A DNA stretch of 64,000 bases from Jidongwangia harbinensis (GTDB taxonomy: Bacteria; Actinomycetota; Actinomycetes; Mycobacteriales; Micromonosporaceae). The position numbers and the translations under genes were made by a program. The DNA is taken from assembly GCF_020216025.1 (NCBI RefSeq), contig NZ_JAIWNC010000045.1, positions 24,573-88,572 on the forward strand. Direction: 5' to 3'. Positions 8,725-17,018 of this stretch are shown one piece after another. The notes under the pieces are model-generated. The model had not been told where the DNA came from and searched no databases. It worked only from the letters and a program-made list of their open reading frames with translations. Numbering within the stretch: the first letter of the stretch is position 1; every line of letters starts with the position of its first letter.

Positions 8725-9072
8725 TCAGCGAACGCGACCCAATGAATCCCACAGCCACCGCTGATACTCCTCCTGGAGGTGGACGCCGACCTGACGCTGT
8801 AGGCCAAGCTCCCCCAGATAGCCGCGGGTGATCGGTACGTAGGTCCGCTCTGCCGGATTGCCGTTTGCAACCAACAGGTGTCGGGTGCTTCGGTCACGCT
8901 CCCACAGCTGAATGGCTTGCGTCACCCGCCACTCCTCGCCCTGGCCAGTGGGGACGGCGATCGCATCGACAGGGCCGAACGGCCAGCGGGCCATGGCGAG
9001 GATGCCGAGGAGGATCTCCATGACCTCGAGGACCTGACTCGAACCTGCTTGAGCGACGGCTGCCGTGTCCAC
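8725..9072 (-). pseudogene. Truncated YdcF/DUF218-like protein
   Basis: Codes for 115 residues whose middle matches the start of DUF218 proteins: PVDAIAVPTGQGEEWRVTQA, HLLVANGNPAERTYVPITRG and LGLQRQVGVHLQEE. Family members then continue for more than 100 residues with the rest of the Rossmann-like fold. Here the frame ends after about 13 unrelated residues (YQRWLWDSLGRVR) and the MBL-fold gene begins 67 bp further on, so the C-terminal half is missing. I read it as a 3'-truncated remnant, possibly cut by the event that brought in the MBL-fold gene. If translated, the product should not fold normally. Start codon placement is uncertain. Confidence 0.55.
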
Positions 9073-9171
9073 GATTCGCGGGATCCCCCTGCCGAGCAGT
9101 ATGGCAAGACGATGGAAGCGACGATTTCCGGTAACGCAAACGAAATCGCCTTCGGTGGATCGACAATCTCG

Positions 9172-9729
9172 ATGGCTGAGTTCGGGCCGCTGTGCGAGGC
9201 TCCGCCGGTGGCCTTGATCTGGGTGACGGGGAATTCGGGCGTCGGCAAGTCAACGGTTTGCGACCTGCTCAAGCGCCGAGGGTGGGTGGCGGTCGACGCC
9301 GACTGGGAGGGATACAGCCACTGGGTGGATCGAGTCAGCGGGCAGGTCGTCGCCGACCCGCCGTTCCCGGTCCCGGCCGGCTGGCTGGATCGCTACGGGT
9401 GGCGGATGGCCAGGGAGAAGGTCGAGTCCCTCGCTGCGCGAGCCGCCACGACGACCGTCTTTCTCTGCGGATCGGCCGAGAACGGCGACGTGGTGGACGA
9501 TCTGTTCGACCTCGTGATCTGTCTCGTTGTCGACGACGAGACGCTGACAGCACGGTTAGCGAGCCGGACGACGAACTCGTTCGGCTCGCACCCGGAAGAA
9601 CTGGCTGCCGCGTTGCGGGCGAACCGGCCAACGGAGTCCGTGCACCGGCGGCCGGACGTTGTGATCATCGACGGCACTCAGCCGATCGCGTCCGTAGTGG
9701 ACGCGGTTCTCTCCGTCGCGGACGTCTGA
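9172..9729 (+). CDS. P-loop nucleotide kinase-like protein
   Basis: 185 residues from the ATG at 9172, which is 12 residues ahead of the first beta-strand; an ATG at 9112 is a possible alternative. Walker A is WVTGNSGVGKST, followed by RRGWVAVDADWEGYSHW, where aspartates could contact magnesium or substrate. A later strand VFLCGSAENGD and a lid-like stretch ARLASRTTNSFG resemble the AAA_33/adenylate-kinase-like small kinases. No specific substrate is recognisable. It is divergent from the truncated DUF218 gene, with a 99-bp gap. No partner gene is evident; a role in modifying a small molecule or as a housekeeping-like kinase is equally possible. Confidence 0.75.
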   Translation: MAEFGPLCEAPPVALIWVTGNSGVGKSTVCDLLKRRGWVAVDADWEGYSHWVDRVSGQVVADPPFPVPAGWLDRYGWRMAREKVESLAARAATTTVFLCGSAENGDVVDDLFDLVICLVVDDETLTARLASRTTNSFGSHPEELAAALRANRPTESVHRRPDVVIIDGTQPIASVVDAVLSVADV

Positions 9730-9906
9730 CTTTCGTCAGCGTTGCCGGAAGCCGCCGCTCTCGTGACGCAGCTCGAGGCTGCGGAGCGCGTTCGGCCGAC
9801 GCCCCCGAGCGCGCCACTCGCGGCAAGCCTGACACGACTCCTGTGCCCAGGCGCGGCGACGGCTCTCCGGTACGTTGACCGATGCCGGGCCGGGTGCCGG
9901 ACCGCC

Positions 9907-10158
9907 TCAGCCCAGAAAGTCCATCGACATGCCCACCCTGTCGAAGTCACGGGCGGCGAGAGTATCCCTGGTGGTCACGTAGTAAAGCGTCACGAACTCG
10001 GTCTGCGGCTCACCGTCGACCATAACGTCGTGGAGATAGAACTCGGCGAGCAGCACCTCCCCGTCGTCGGCCTCCACCGGAACACCCAGCCCGCCGGTGT
10101 TCGAGCTGCCGTATCCGCCGAGGACGAGCGAGGCCCCGGGAGTGCTGATGTTCCACAT
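9907..10158 (-). CDS. Hypothetical protein, possibly 5'-truncated
   Basis: 83 residues from the ATG at 10158 (MWNISTPGASLVLGGYG start), acidic and without membrane segment. Coding-like sequence in the same frame continues upstream (ESAVYLEGEPRDDERLFEQI) up to a TGA at about 10233, but contains no usable start codon. That upstream part overlaps the end of the signal-peptidase gene in another frame. The simplest reading is a gene whose 5' end was lost when it was joined to the signal-peptidase gene; translation from 10158 would give a shortened protein. The pattern of acidic beta-strands vaguely recalls small immunity proteins, but I do not recognise the family. Confidence 0.45.
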   Translation of the reverse strand: MWNISTPGASLVLGGYGSSNTGGLGVPVEADDGEVLLAEFYLHDVMVDGEPQTEFVTLYYVTTRDTLAARDFDRVGMSMDFLG

Positions 10159-10216
10159 GATCTGTTCGAAGAGCCGTTCGTCGTCGCGCGGCTCCCCCTC
10201 GAGGTAGACCGCGCTC

Positions 10217-10960
10217 TCACCGTCCGGCTGCGGTCAGGATCTCGAGGTCTTCTAGCGAGGCGCAGAGCCGTCGGGCATGGTCGTGCACCGTGGTGGCCAT
10301 CTGTACGTCCATGGCCGGGCGGTCGTCGTGGTGTTCGGTGAGGATTTCGCTGTAACCGATGATTGCGGCCAGACGGTGACGCAGATCCTCGGCGGTGGCC
10401 AGATCTAGGCCGGCGGCCAGGGAGGGCTTTGCGGCTACCGGGTCGCCGTCGTCACAGGTGGGTCGGCGGCGGCGGCTGAACACGGCGGCGGCGGACAGGA
10501 GCACGAACAGCCCGACCCAGGACAGCGCCGCGGTGGGAGACTGCACGCTGGCGTGCACGACCCGGTAGAGCCGTCCGATGTGCGGAACCGCCGCTTCGAC
10601 GCGATGTATGACGGAGCGGCTGGTGTCGATGGTCCACGGATCGTCGGCGGCATTCGCGTCGCCCCGGGTGTGGAGGATGCGTGCGCCGTCGACGACACCG
10701 ATCTCGACCACCCGGTGCATCACCAGGTCGGTGCTGCCGGGGCGGGCGTACACGGCCACGTCCCCGACACGGAGCTGGCCGGCGTCGACCGGGCGGGTGA
10801 CCACCAGCGAGTTGACGTCGATGGTGGGAGCCATCGAGCCGGAGAGCACGGGCAGCACCCGGGCGTGGGTGAGCATCGCCGCGATCGAGGCGCAGGCGAA
10901 CAACAGCACGGCGACGAAGGCGGTGCCGAGCACCAAGCGGTGCAGTCTGGTGCGGCGCAT
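10217..10960 (-). CDS. sipW: SipW-like signal peptidase I fused to a HisKA-like domain
   Basis: 247 residues from the ATG at 10960, which has GAGGAG seven bases upstream. Residues 9-30 form a membrane anchor. LSGSMAPT gives the catalytic Ser42, VMHRVV gives His82, and RGDANAADDP gives Asp101: the Ser/His type of SipW and ER signal peptidases rather than the Ser/Lys LepB type. A second membrane segment lies at 143-161. The C-terminal 60 residues (183-247) are unusual: AEDLRHRLAAIIGYSEIL looks like the first helix of a histidine-kinase dimerisation domain, and RRLCASLEDLEILTA like the second. The phospho-acceptor His position is Glu191, so phosphotransfer is not expected. The last gene of a three-gene operon whose first two products carry SipW-type signal sequences; these are its likely substrates. 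Confidence 0.85.
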   Translation of the reverse strand: MRRTRLHRLVLGTAFVAVLLFACASIAAMLTHARVLPVLSGSMAPTIDVNSLVVTRPVDAGQLRVGDVAVYARPGSTDLVMHRVVEIGVVDGARILHTRGDANAADDPWTIDTSRSVIHRVEAAVPHIGRLYRVVHASVQSPTAALSWVGLFVLLSAAAVFSRRRRPTCDDGDPVAAKPSLAAGLDLATAEDLRHRLAAIIGYSEILTEHHDDRPAMDVQMATTVHDHARRLCASLEDLEILTAAGR

Positions 10961-10976
10961 CAGTGGTCTCCTCGGG

Positions 10977-11573
10977 TCATCCCTGCGTACGGTTCCGCCC
11001 ACCGGCGGGCAACACCGCGCTGCCCATCCCGATCTTTGCCCAGCCCCCGACGAGCAGGCTGTTCACGTGCACTTTCAGGAACCGGCTGGTGCCGGCCGCC
11101 AGCGTTGCGTTGGCAGCGGCCGTCCCCCCGAAGTTGATCGGCGGGCGGTTCCCCATCGCGGCGCCGGCCACCAGGACCGTCGCGCCGCCCGGGCAGCTAC
11201 CGAGCACGGTGAACGCGGTCGGGCAGGACCAGACGCTCAGCTGTAGCGGACCGGCGCCCGCCGAGTGGGTCACCGCGCCGGTGAACGTCGCCGCGGTCGA
11301 TCCGGTGTTGGTGATCGTGAAGTACTCGACGGTCAGTGCTTCGACGAGGGAGAACGACGTGGTGAAGGCCGCCGCGTCGGAGCCGGACAGCGTGTACTGC
11401 GCGCGGGCCATGCCCACCGTGCCGGACTGCCAGGCGGCCTGTGTCGCCCAGGACGCGGCGGCCGGCGCGGCCCGCACGGCGATGGTCGCCAGCAGGACGA
11501 CGAGTAGCACCAAGCAGCGGGCGGCCCGGCGCCGCCCGACGGCCGGGCACACCGCGTTGGTCGCGGTCGACAT
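10977..11573 (-). CDS. SipW-dependent-type exported protein 2
   Basis: 198 residues from the ATG at 11573, which overlaps the previous stop as TGATG, indicating translational coupling. A basic N-terminus (VGRRRAARC) precedes a hydrophobic core and AAPAAASWATQAAW, the TasA/CalY-like cleavage region in which a tryptophan follows the small residues. The mature part is beta-rich, with repeated TNTGSTAATFTGAVTH-type strands and a Cys pair in SCPTAFTVLGSC. It resembles the first protein of the operon in layout and in its C-x9-C pair. Exported and probably surface-associated. By analogy with TasA/CalY it could be a fibre or matrix subunit, but the sequence does not prove assembly. Confidence 0.75.
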   Translation of the reverse strand: MSTATNAVCPAVGRRRAARCLVLLVVLLATIAVRAAPAAASWATQAAWQSGTVGMARAQYTLSGSDAAAFTTSFSLVEALTVEYFTITNTGSTAATFTGAVTHSAGAGPLQLSVWSCPTAFTVLGSCPGGATVLVAGAAMGNRPPINFGGTAAANATLAAGTSRFLKVHVNSLLVGGWAKIGMGSAVLPAGGRNRTQG

Positions 11574-12184
11574 CAGCCGCTCGTACGGTCTCGGTTCCCG
11601 ACCGCCGTGGTCGTACCGGTGATCGCGACGTTGATCTTGCCGGTGGCGCCCTGGAACGTCGCCTGATCGGCGCCCGCGTCCAGAACGAACCGGTACCGGA
11701 GGTGACTGGTGGCCCCGGCCGCGATGTCGCCCAGCGCAACGGTGCCGGCGGTGGCCACGTCGCGTACGGTCACGATGGGCGTGGTGGAGCCGGAACACGA
11801 CCCGTCGCCGGCCCACGCAAGCGAGCATGCGTCCACGGCCAGGCGCAGGCCGCCTGCGCCGGCCAGCGTGCCCGTGCCGGTCACGGCGGCGCTGAACGAC
11901 TCGGTCACCGTGCCGGTGTTGACCAGGTTGGCGTACCGGTACAGATAATCACCGGGCAGCATGTTCGCGACACCGCTGGTGAAGGTGGTGCCGTTGGTGT
12001 CGGTGTGGGTGAGGCCCATCGCCGCGGCGCTGTGGTCGCCGGTCTGCATCGCGCTGGTGCTGACCCACGACGCGAACACCCCGGTACCGGTCAGGCCGGC
12101 CCCGACCGCCCCCAGCGCGACCACCGCGAACCATCCACCGACCCGGCGCCCGGACTGGTGCTTGCCTTCACAACGCTGACACAT
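11573..12184 (-). CDS. SipW-dependent-type exported protein 1 (TasA/CalY-like)
   Basis: 203 residues; the ATG at 12184 has a GGGGGAG site six bases upstream. The N-terminus has two cysteines (MCQRC), a basic segment, a hydrophobic helix (WFAVVALGAVGAGLTGTG) and VFASWVSTSAM, matching SipW-type signal peptides. The mature chain is rich in Thr, Gly and Ala beta-strands (NLVNTGTVTESFSAAVTG) like camelysin/TasA domains, with a Cys pair in DACSLAWAGDGSC. It heads an operon with a second such protein and the SipW-like peptidase, so processing by the latter is the natural prediction. No LPXTG or other anchor is present. Function beyond export is unknown. Confidence 0.78.
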   Translation of the reverse strand: MCQRCEGKHQSGRRVGGWFAVVALGAVGAGLTGTGVFASWVSTSAMQTGDHSAAAMGLTHTDTNGTTFTSGVANMLPGDYLYRYANLVNTGTVTESFSAAVTGTGTLAGAGGLRLAVDACSLAWAGDGSCSGSTTPIVTVRDVATAGTVALGDIAAGATSHLRYRFVLDAGADQATFQGATGKINVAITGTTTAVGNRDRTSG

Positions 12185-12198
12185 GACGACTCCCCCGA

Positions 12199-12624
12199 GT
12201 GGTAGCGGCGACTATGGCGGCCGATACGGACCAGTTCGGCGCAAACCCCGGCCCGCCGAGGCGCAACGGGGATCGTCACCGGTGCAGTTGGGGTTCAGCA
12301 CGCTCCACCACAAACCGCCACGAGCGCCGACCGAACCGGGGAAGGGAGGACCGCAACACCCTTACTTGGCCGTTTGACGCACACTTGGTTAGCGGGTCTC
12401 CGCAGACCGGCGCTTTCTTGCGGCATGACAGTGCATACGGAGTCTCGTACAGCCAGCTCGTGGACGAAGTATCCGTCTGGCGCCTGGTCGAGGATGCCCG
12501 CTCGGAGATGGGCGCCGTCACGGAGCTCGTGTCTCAGGCACTGTTGCGCCGTCTTCGCACGTTGCGGCCGAATGCCATCGAACGGTTCCAGGAGTTGTGG
12601 GAGCTGGCGCAGGACGAACTGTAA
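12199..12624 (+). CDS. Doubtful small ORF with helical C-terminus
   Basis: An open frame of 141 codons. The first 75 residues look like non-coding translation, but the last 60 (from about SYSQLVDEVSVWRLVEDA to ERFQELWELAQDEL) are a plausible amphipathic helical protein end. No ribosome-binding site or convincing start was found for a short version. It may be the 3' remnant of a lost gene. The opposite strand frame across the same bases is less protein-like. Confidence 0.25.
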   Translation: MVAATMAADTDQFGANPGPPRRNGDRHRCSWGSARSTTNRHERRPNRGREDRNTLTWPFDAHLVSGSPQTGAFLRHDSAYGVSYSQLVDEVSVWRLVEDARSEMGAVTELVSQALLRRLRTLRPNAIERFQELWELAQDEL

Positions 12625-13001
12625 CAAAGTGGAGGCACGACGGCACTTCCGAGGCTCACCACCTACCTGGACGTCAATCGATGGACCCCGCGTCCTTGGG
12701 AGCGTCGCTCCGGCTGACGAACCGTCCGCACGACGGGCTATGGGGATTGCCTTAAAACATTCGACGCACGGTGGTGGTGTCGACCGCGATGTGTGGCGCC
12801 TCGTCCGGTGGTTCGCCGTGTACGTCGGTGCCGATCGCGGGGCCGCGACTGTCCCGGCCTACACCCGTTAGCGACCTGCAGACAGTGCCGGCAGCCGGCG
12901 ACCGGTGTGTCGGCCGGCCTTCGACCGGATCGCGTTTCAGCGGGCACGCGCCGGTCAAATCCAGGTGGAACTGCCGGGGCCAATTGGGCGATCATCGTTC
13001 G
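12625..13001. other. Intergenic region, no feature seen
   Basis: About 375 bp upstream of the ADP-ribosylglycohydrolase gene. Frames on both strands are short or Arg-rich shadows. I found no hairpin, palindrome or RNA gene signature here. Confidence 0.5.
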
Positions 13002-13904
13002 ATGGCGAATCGGGCAGCGGCGGTGTCGGCGATGCGGGGTCTTGCGTTGGGCGACGCGTTCGGTGAGACGTGGTTCTTCCGTCCCGCCGACGTGGTGGAG
13101 ACCGCACTGGTTGAGCGGCGAGTCAAGGATGGACAGTGGTCGTGGACCGACGACACCGCCATGGCGCTGTCACTGCTGCAGATCCTGCACCGGCATGACC
13201 GCGTCGATCAGGACGCTCTGGCCGCGGCGTTCGCGGGCGCCTACGCCGCCGACCCGTATCGCTGCTACGGCGCATCGATGCACGACGTACTGCAGGCAAT
13301 CGGCCAGGACGAGGACTGGGAGGCCGTGACCCGGCGCCAGTTCGACGGGATGGGGTCGTGGGGCAACGGTGCGGCTATGCGAGTGGCTCCGCTCGGAGCG
13401 TGGTTCGCTGACGATCTCGACACGGTTGTGGCCGAGGCGGCCCGGTCGGCCGCAGTTACTCACGCCCATCCGGAGGCTACTGCGGGAGCCGTGGCCGTAG
13501 CGGTCGCGGCGGCGTTGAGCGTACGTGGCGTCTCGGGCCACGATCTCATCGCGGCGGTCATCGACTGGGTGCCGGACAGCGAGGTCGCATCGCGACTGCG
13601 GCGCGCCGACCGAATCGCGTCATCGTCCGATCCTCGTCATGTTGCCGGGATGCTCGGCTGCGGCGAGCAGATCTCGGCCGTCGACACGGTTCCGTACGCG
13701 ATCTGGTCCGCCGCCACCCACCTCGACGATCTCACCGAGGCGCTGTGGGCGACCGCCCTGCCCGGCGGCGACATGGACACCACCTGCGCCATGGTGGGCG
13801 GAATCATCGGCGGTCGTAAGGGACTGACCCGGGTACCCGCCGACTGGCTGAGCGCGTGTGAGCCGCTACCAGCGTGGGTCGATGACATCAGCGACCAGCC
13901 GTAG
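13002..13904 (+). CDS. ADP-ribosylglycohydrolase family protein
   Basis: 300 residues from the ATG at 13002, directly before MRGLALGDAFGE, the family's typical N-terminus. The paired magnesium-binding motifs are present: WSWTDDTAMALSLL near residue 47 and GGDMDTTCAMVGGIIGG near residue 255. GSWGNGAAMRVAPLG matches the family's substrate-loop region. Together these fit DraG/ARH-type hydrolases, which remove ADP-ribose from proteins or small molecules, with all key aspartates intact. Length is normal. It stands alone; there is no DraT-like transferase or NAD-related gene beside it, so the target (protein, nucleic acid or free ADP-ribose derivative) is unknown. Confidence 0.88.
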   Translation: MANRAAAVSAMRGLALGDAFGETWFFRPADVVETALVERRVKDGQWSWTDDTAMALSLLQILHRHDRVDQDALAAAFAGAYAADPYRCYGASMHDVLQAIGQDEDWEAVTRRQFDGMGSWGNGAAMRVAPLGAWFADDLDTVVAEAARSAAVTHAHPEATAGAVAVAVAAALSVRGVSGHDLIAAVIDWVPDSEVASRLRRADRIASSSDPRHVAGMLGCGEQISAVDTVPYAIWSAATHLDDLTEALWATALPGGDMDTTCAMVGGIIGGRKGLTRVPADWLSACEPLPAWVDDISDQP

Positions 13905-14162
13905 GTGGCCGCGCGGACATCCGAACGTGGACTGCGTGCCGAAACTCACCGCAGCGAGCGAATCGCGCAGTCATCGGCACGATGCATGCATCACCCCGAT
14001 GGCGGACCACCCACGTGATGATCCTGCTCGGCGCACGCTCCCGCATTGACGTCGCACAGCCCCGTGCGTCCCGCCAGCTCACAAGACCCCCACGACTGCG
14101 GTACGCCCCGGTTGCGCCGCCGTTGAACCCGCGCGGCAACCCGGGCACCGGAGCCTGTTCTC

Positions 14163-15407
14163 GTGGTCGCCCGTCTCGTCACCGCGGTCCGCCGTGAGCC
14201 CTTGCGCTCGCTGCGGTTGTTCTTCCTGGTCATGTTCCTGCTGTCCACGCTGCCCTCCCTGGTACGCGTGGTCACCTCGCACCTGTCCACCACGGCCATC
14301 GCGACGAGCACTGCGGTGATCGTGTGCATGGTGGTGCTGCGCATCGTGGAGGTACGGCGGGGCCGCCCGGTGTCCTACCTGACGGACGCGGCCGAGCTGA
14401 TCGGCCTCTTCCTCGTCTACGCGCAGATCCGGGACATCGACGTGGTCGCACCGATCATGTTCCCGGCGGTGATGTTCCGCGCGGCGACCCGGACGCTGCC
14501 CCGGCTGCTCCCCTTCGTCGTCGGCCTGGTCGCGGTCTGGATCACCGCCGACGCGACGGTGCCGGGCATCAACCCCGACCCGGGCGTGATCCTGTCGCTG
14601 CCGTTCATGGGGATGGCCATCTTCGGCATGCAGCACATGCTGCTCAAGTTGCAGGAGCACCAGCGCGAGCAGAACGCACTGCTCGGCGAGGTGCTGAACC
14701 GGCTGCCGTTCCCGGTCGTGGTGACCGGCACGGACGGCGGCGTGGTGCTGGCGAACCCGGCCGCGGCCGCACTGACCGGCGCCGAGCGGCTGGACGACGC
14801 GCTGCGGACGGCGGGGGCCGACGAGATCACCCTGACCCGGCCGGACGGCTCCGACGCGAGGGTCCGGGTCGAGCCGGTACCGATCGAGCAGGGCACGGTG
14901 TACGCGTTGCTCGATGTCACGGCGCAGCGCGAATACGAGGCGCACCTGCACCACACCGCCTTCCACGACACCCTGACCGGCCTGCCCAACCGGGCCCTGC
15001 TGTGGCAGCGGTTCGCCGAGGCCGGCGAGTCGTACGCCGTCCTGCTCGTCGACCTGGACGGGTTCAAGCACGTCAACGACACCCTGGGGCACGCGGCCGG
15101 CGACGACCTGCTGATCAGGGTGGCCGACCGGCTGCGGCACACCTGCGGCCCGGAAGCCACCGTGGCCCGGCTGGGCGGGGACGAGTTCGTCGTGCTGACC
15201 ACCGCCGACCCGGCGCCGATGGCCGCCGCCATTCGGGCCTCGTTCGAGTTGCCCTTCCGAACCGGCGCTGGGCTCATCCACGCCGGCGGAACGGTCGGCT
15301 GGGCCGTCCACGAGCCGGGCCGGTGCGCCGACGAGGTACTGGCCCTCGCCGACCAGGCCATGTACCAAGGCAAAGCCCGAATCGGCGTCCGGGCCGGTAG
15401 CCGCTAG
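14163..15407 (+). CDS. Membrane-anchored PAS-like/GGDEF diguanylate cyclase
   Basis: 414 residues from a GTG at 14163 with GGAG nine bases upstream. The N-terminal 165 residues contain several hydrophobic helices (LFFLVMFLLSTLPSLV, AVIVCMVVLRIVEV, LIGLFLVYAQ, LLPFVVGLVAVWIT), so the protein sits in the membrane. A short coiled linker (LKLQEHQREQNALLGEVLN) leads to a PAS-like domain (LPFPVVVTGTDGGVVLANPA). The GGDEF domain begins with HDTLTGLPNRALLWQRF and carries the intact signature RLGGDEFVVL near residue 337. Magnesium-binding LLVDLDGFKHVNDTLGH is also present. It should make cyclic di-GMP, which in streptomycete relatives influences development and antibiotic production. No EAL domain follows. 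It is monocistronic. Confidence 0.9.
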   Translation: MVARLVTAVRREPLRSLRLFFLVMFLLSTLPSLVRVVTSHLSTTAIATSTAVIVCMVVLRIVEVRRGRPVSYLTDAAELIGLFLVYAQIRDIDVVAPIMFPAVMFRAATRTLPRLLPFVVGLVAVWITADATVPGINPDPGVILSLPFMGMAIFGMQHMLLKLQEHQREQNALLGEVLNRLPFPVVVTGTDGGVVLANPAAAALTGAERLDDALRTAGADEITLTRPDGSDARVRVEPVPIEQGTVYALLDVTAQREYEAHLHHTAFHDTLTGLPNRALLWQRFAEAGESYAVLLVDLDGFKHVNDTLGHAAGDDLLIRVADRLRHTCGPEATVARLGGDEFVVLTTADPAPMAAAIRASFELPFRTGAGLIHAGGTVGWAVHEPGRCADEVLALADQAMYQGKARIGVRAGSR

Positions 15408-15628
15408 CGGTAGTGCCATGAGCCTGGTCGCCACCGGCATCAGGCCATCTCCCGGCCGGGACGAGACGTGTGCGAACATCGTTGCTCGCACCTCGGCGAT
15501 CAGGCGATCGTCCTCCACTGCGGACAGATGGCGGGCCCTCTGGGATCCACCTGGCCCGCCTACCTGACGAAGAGCGGTGAGGTCTTGTTCGGCGAGCTCA
15601 TCCCGGCCACGCCGGTCCTGGGGAACGG

Positions 15629-16162
15629 ATGCTGACGCTGGGTGACCTGGAGCGTGTCGCGCCGGCGCTGCTGCCTCATCGGTCGGCAACCGTGCGGCCC
15701 GTCGACTGGCATTTGCTGCGGACCCACCTGGGGATCACGTTCCCGGCGGACTACCGCGCGTACGTGGATCATTATCCGGCTCTGTCGTACGACGACTTCA
15801 TGATGATTGTGGTGCCCGAACCAGGTGACGAGAGTGGTTACCTTCGCGGAGCGTTCGAGACACTCGAGATGATGGACCGCCTGGCCGAGCGCGGCATGAC
15901 GGAGGACTACACGTTCCATCCGCACGAGGGTGGGCTGTTTCCGTGGGGCGAATCCAACGAGGGGGATCTCTTCTTCTGGCGCAGGAACGGCCCGGACCCC
16001 GACCGGTGGCCGGCCGTCGTCCATACGTCGAACGGCGACTGGTGGGAACACGAGGGTGGCCTTGTGTCGCTGATGGTGGGCCTCGTCGACGGATCGGTCG
16101 AGCACCTGGGCCTGCCGCCGGAGCCGGGACCGAACCCGACGATCGAGCTGATGATGCGCTAG
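15629..16162 (+). CDS. SMI1/KNR4 (SUKH) family protein
   Basis: 177 residues. The N-terminal pattern RPVDWHLLRTHLGITFPADY followed by RAYVDHYPALSYDDFMMI is the SUKH start, in which a helix with LP/FP-x-DY lies ahead of a beta sheet. Later strands include GLFPWGESNEGDLFFWRR and a WPAVVHTSNGDWWEHEGG stretch. In bacteria many SUKH proteins are immunity proteins for nuclease toxins, while others are stand-alone house-keeping adaptors. No toxin gene is adjacent, so immunity is not supported by context here. The gene ends 15 bp from the stop codon of the converging hydrolase. Confidence 0.75.
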   Translation: MLTLGDLERVAPALLPHRSATVRPVDWHLLRTHLGITFPADYRAYVDHYPALSYDDFMMIVVPEPGDESGYLRGAFETLEMMDRLAERGMTEDYTFHPHEGGLFPWGESNEGDLFFWRRNGPDPDRWPAVVHTSNGDWWEHEGGLVSLMVGLVDGSVEHLGLPPEPGPNPTIELMMR

Positions 16163-16177
16163 AAGCCCGTCGCGGTA

Positions 16178-16999
16178 TCAGTGACCTCGGTCCCGGCCGA
16201 GGAAGCACGACAGGAGTTCCCGGAACGCGTACGGGTGCTCGATCGCCGGCACGTGACCGCATCGGCCGAGCACGTGCAGACGGACGTCCGCCAGGTGGTC
16301 GAGCAGGGGCAGGGCGGCCGTCCGGAGCGGAGTGACCCGGTCCTCGGCCCCGTGGACGAGCAGCACCGGCGCGCGGACCGCAGCGAGCGTCTGCGCCGAG
16401 AGGGCGAGCGCGTCGGCCCACCGCGCCCTCGGCGGAGGGAACAACGACGCGAACGCGGCCTCCCCCGCTCGCATCGCAGCCGCCCGGGCATCGACGGCCG
16501 CGTCGGTCACGAGCGCCTGGTCGAGGACGAGGCGGCTCAACATGTCTCGCGCCCCGCGCGGGCCGGCCGGGGCGGCCCAGATCGCGTCGAGGTCGGCGGA
16601 CAGCGGCGCCCCGGGGGCGCCCATCGTCGAGACCGCCACGACCCGGGTGACCTGCCGGGGGCGCGCGGCCGCCAACGCCAGCGCCACGGCACCGCCCATG
16701 GAGTGACCCACCACGGCGTAGGAATCAACATCGAGAGCATCCATCAGGCCCGCGGCCTGCTCCGTCCACAGCCGGAGCCCGCCCCTGTAGCCCGCCGGGA
16801 CGGGGGTACGGCCGAATCCCGCGTGGTCCGGAGCCACCACGTGTCGGGACGGGCCCAGCGCCTGCGCGGTCGTCGACCAGGCGCCGGACCCGGTCGTGCC
16901 GGGTCCGGAGCCGTGCAGCATCAGCACCGTGGGCCCGGCGCCGCTCTCCAGGACGTGGACGGGAGAGCCGTCGACCGTGACGGTCCGACGTGTCGTCAC
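16178..16999 (-). CDS. Alpha/beta hydrolase, MhpC-like
   Basis: 273 residues from a GTG at 16999. LMLHGSGPGTTGSGAW gives the oxyanion region, VVGHSMGGAVALALA the nucleophile Ser, HGAEDRVTP the acid Asp and LGRCGHVPAIEHP the catalytic His. The HGSGPG form resembles C-C hydrolases of meta-cleavage pathways (MhpC, XylF), but esterases share it, so the reaction is not settled. The start lies 19 bp after the stop of the DJ-1/PfpI gene. With the GntR gene upstream they form a leftward three-gene unit opposite the importer operon. The hydrolase may act on the compound that the importer brings in; that is inference. Confidence 0.85.
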   Translation of the reverse strand: MTTRRTVTVDGSPVHVLESGAGPTVLMLHGSGPGTTGSGAWSTTAQALGPSRHVVAPDHAGFGRTPVPAGYRGGLRLWTEQAAGLMDALDVDSYAVVGHSMGGAVALALAAARPRQVTRVVAVSTMGAPGAPLSADLDAIWAAPAGPRGARDMLSRLVLDQALVTDAAVDARAAAMRAGEAAFASLFPPPRARWADALALSAQTLAAVRAPVLLVHGAEDRVTPLRTAALPLLDHLADVRLHVLGRCGHVPAIEHPYAFRELLSCFLGRDRGH

Positions 17000-17018
17000 C
17001 GGGACAGGCCGGCTGCGC

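Noticed and set aside
15629..16162. SMI1/KNR4 protein as immunity partner of a toxin
   Set aside because: No toxin gene or toxin remnant is adjacent on either side; family membership alone does not support immunity.
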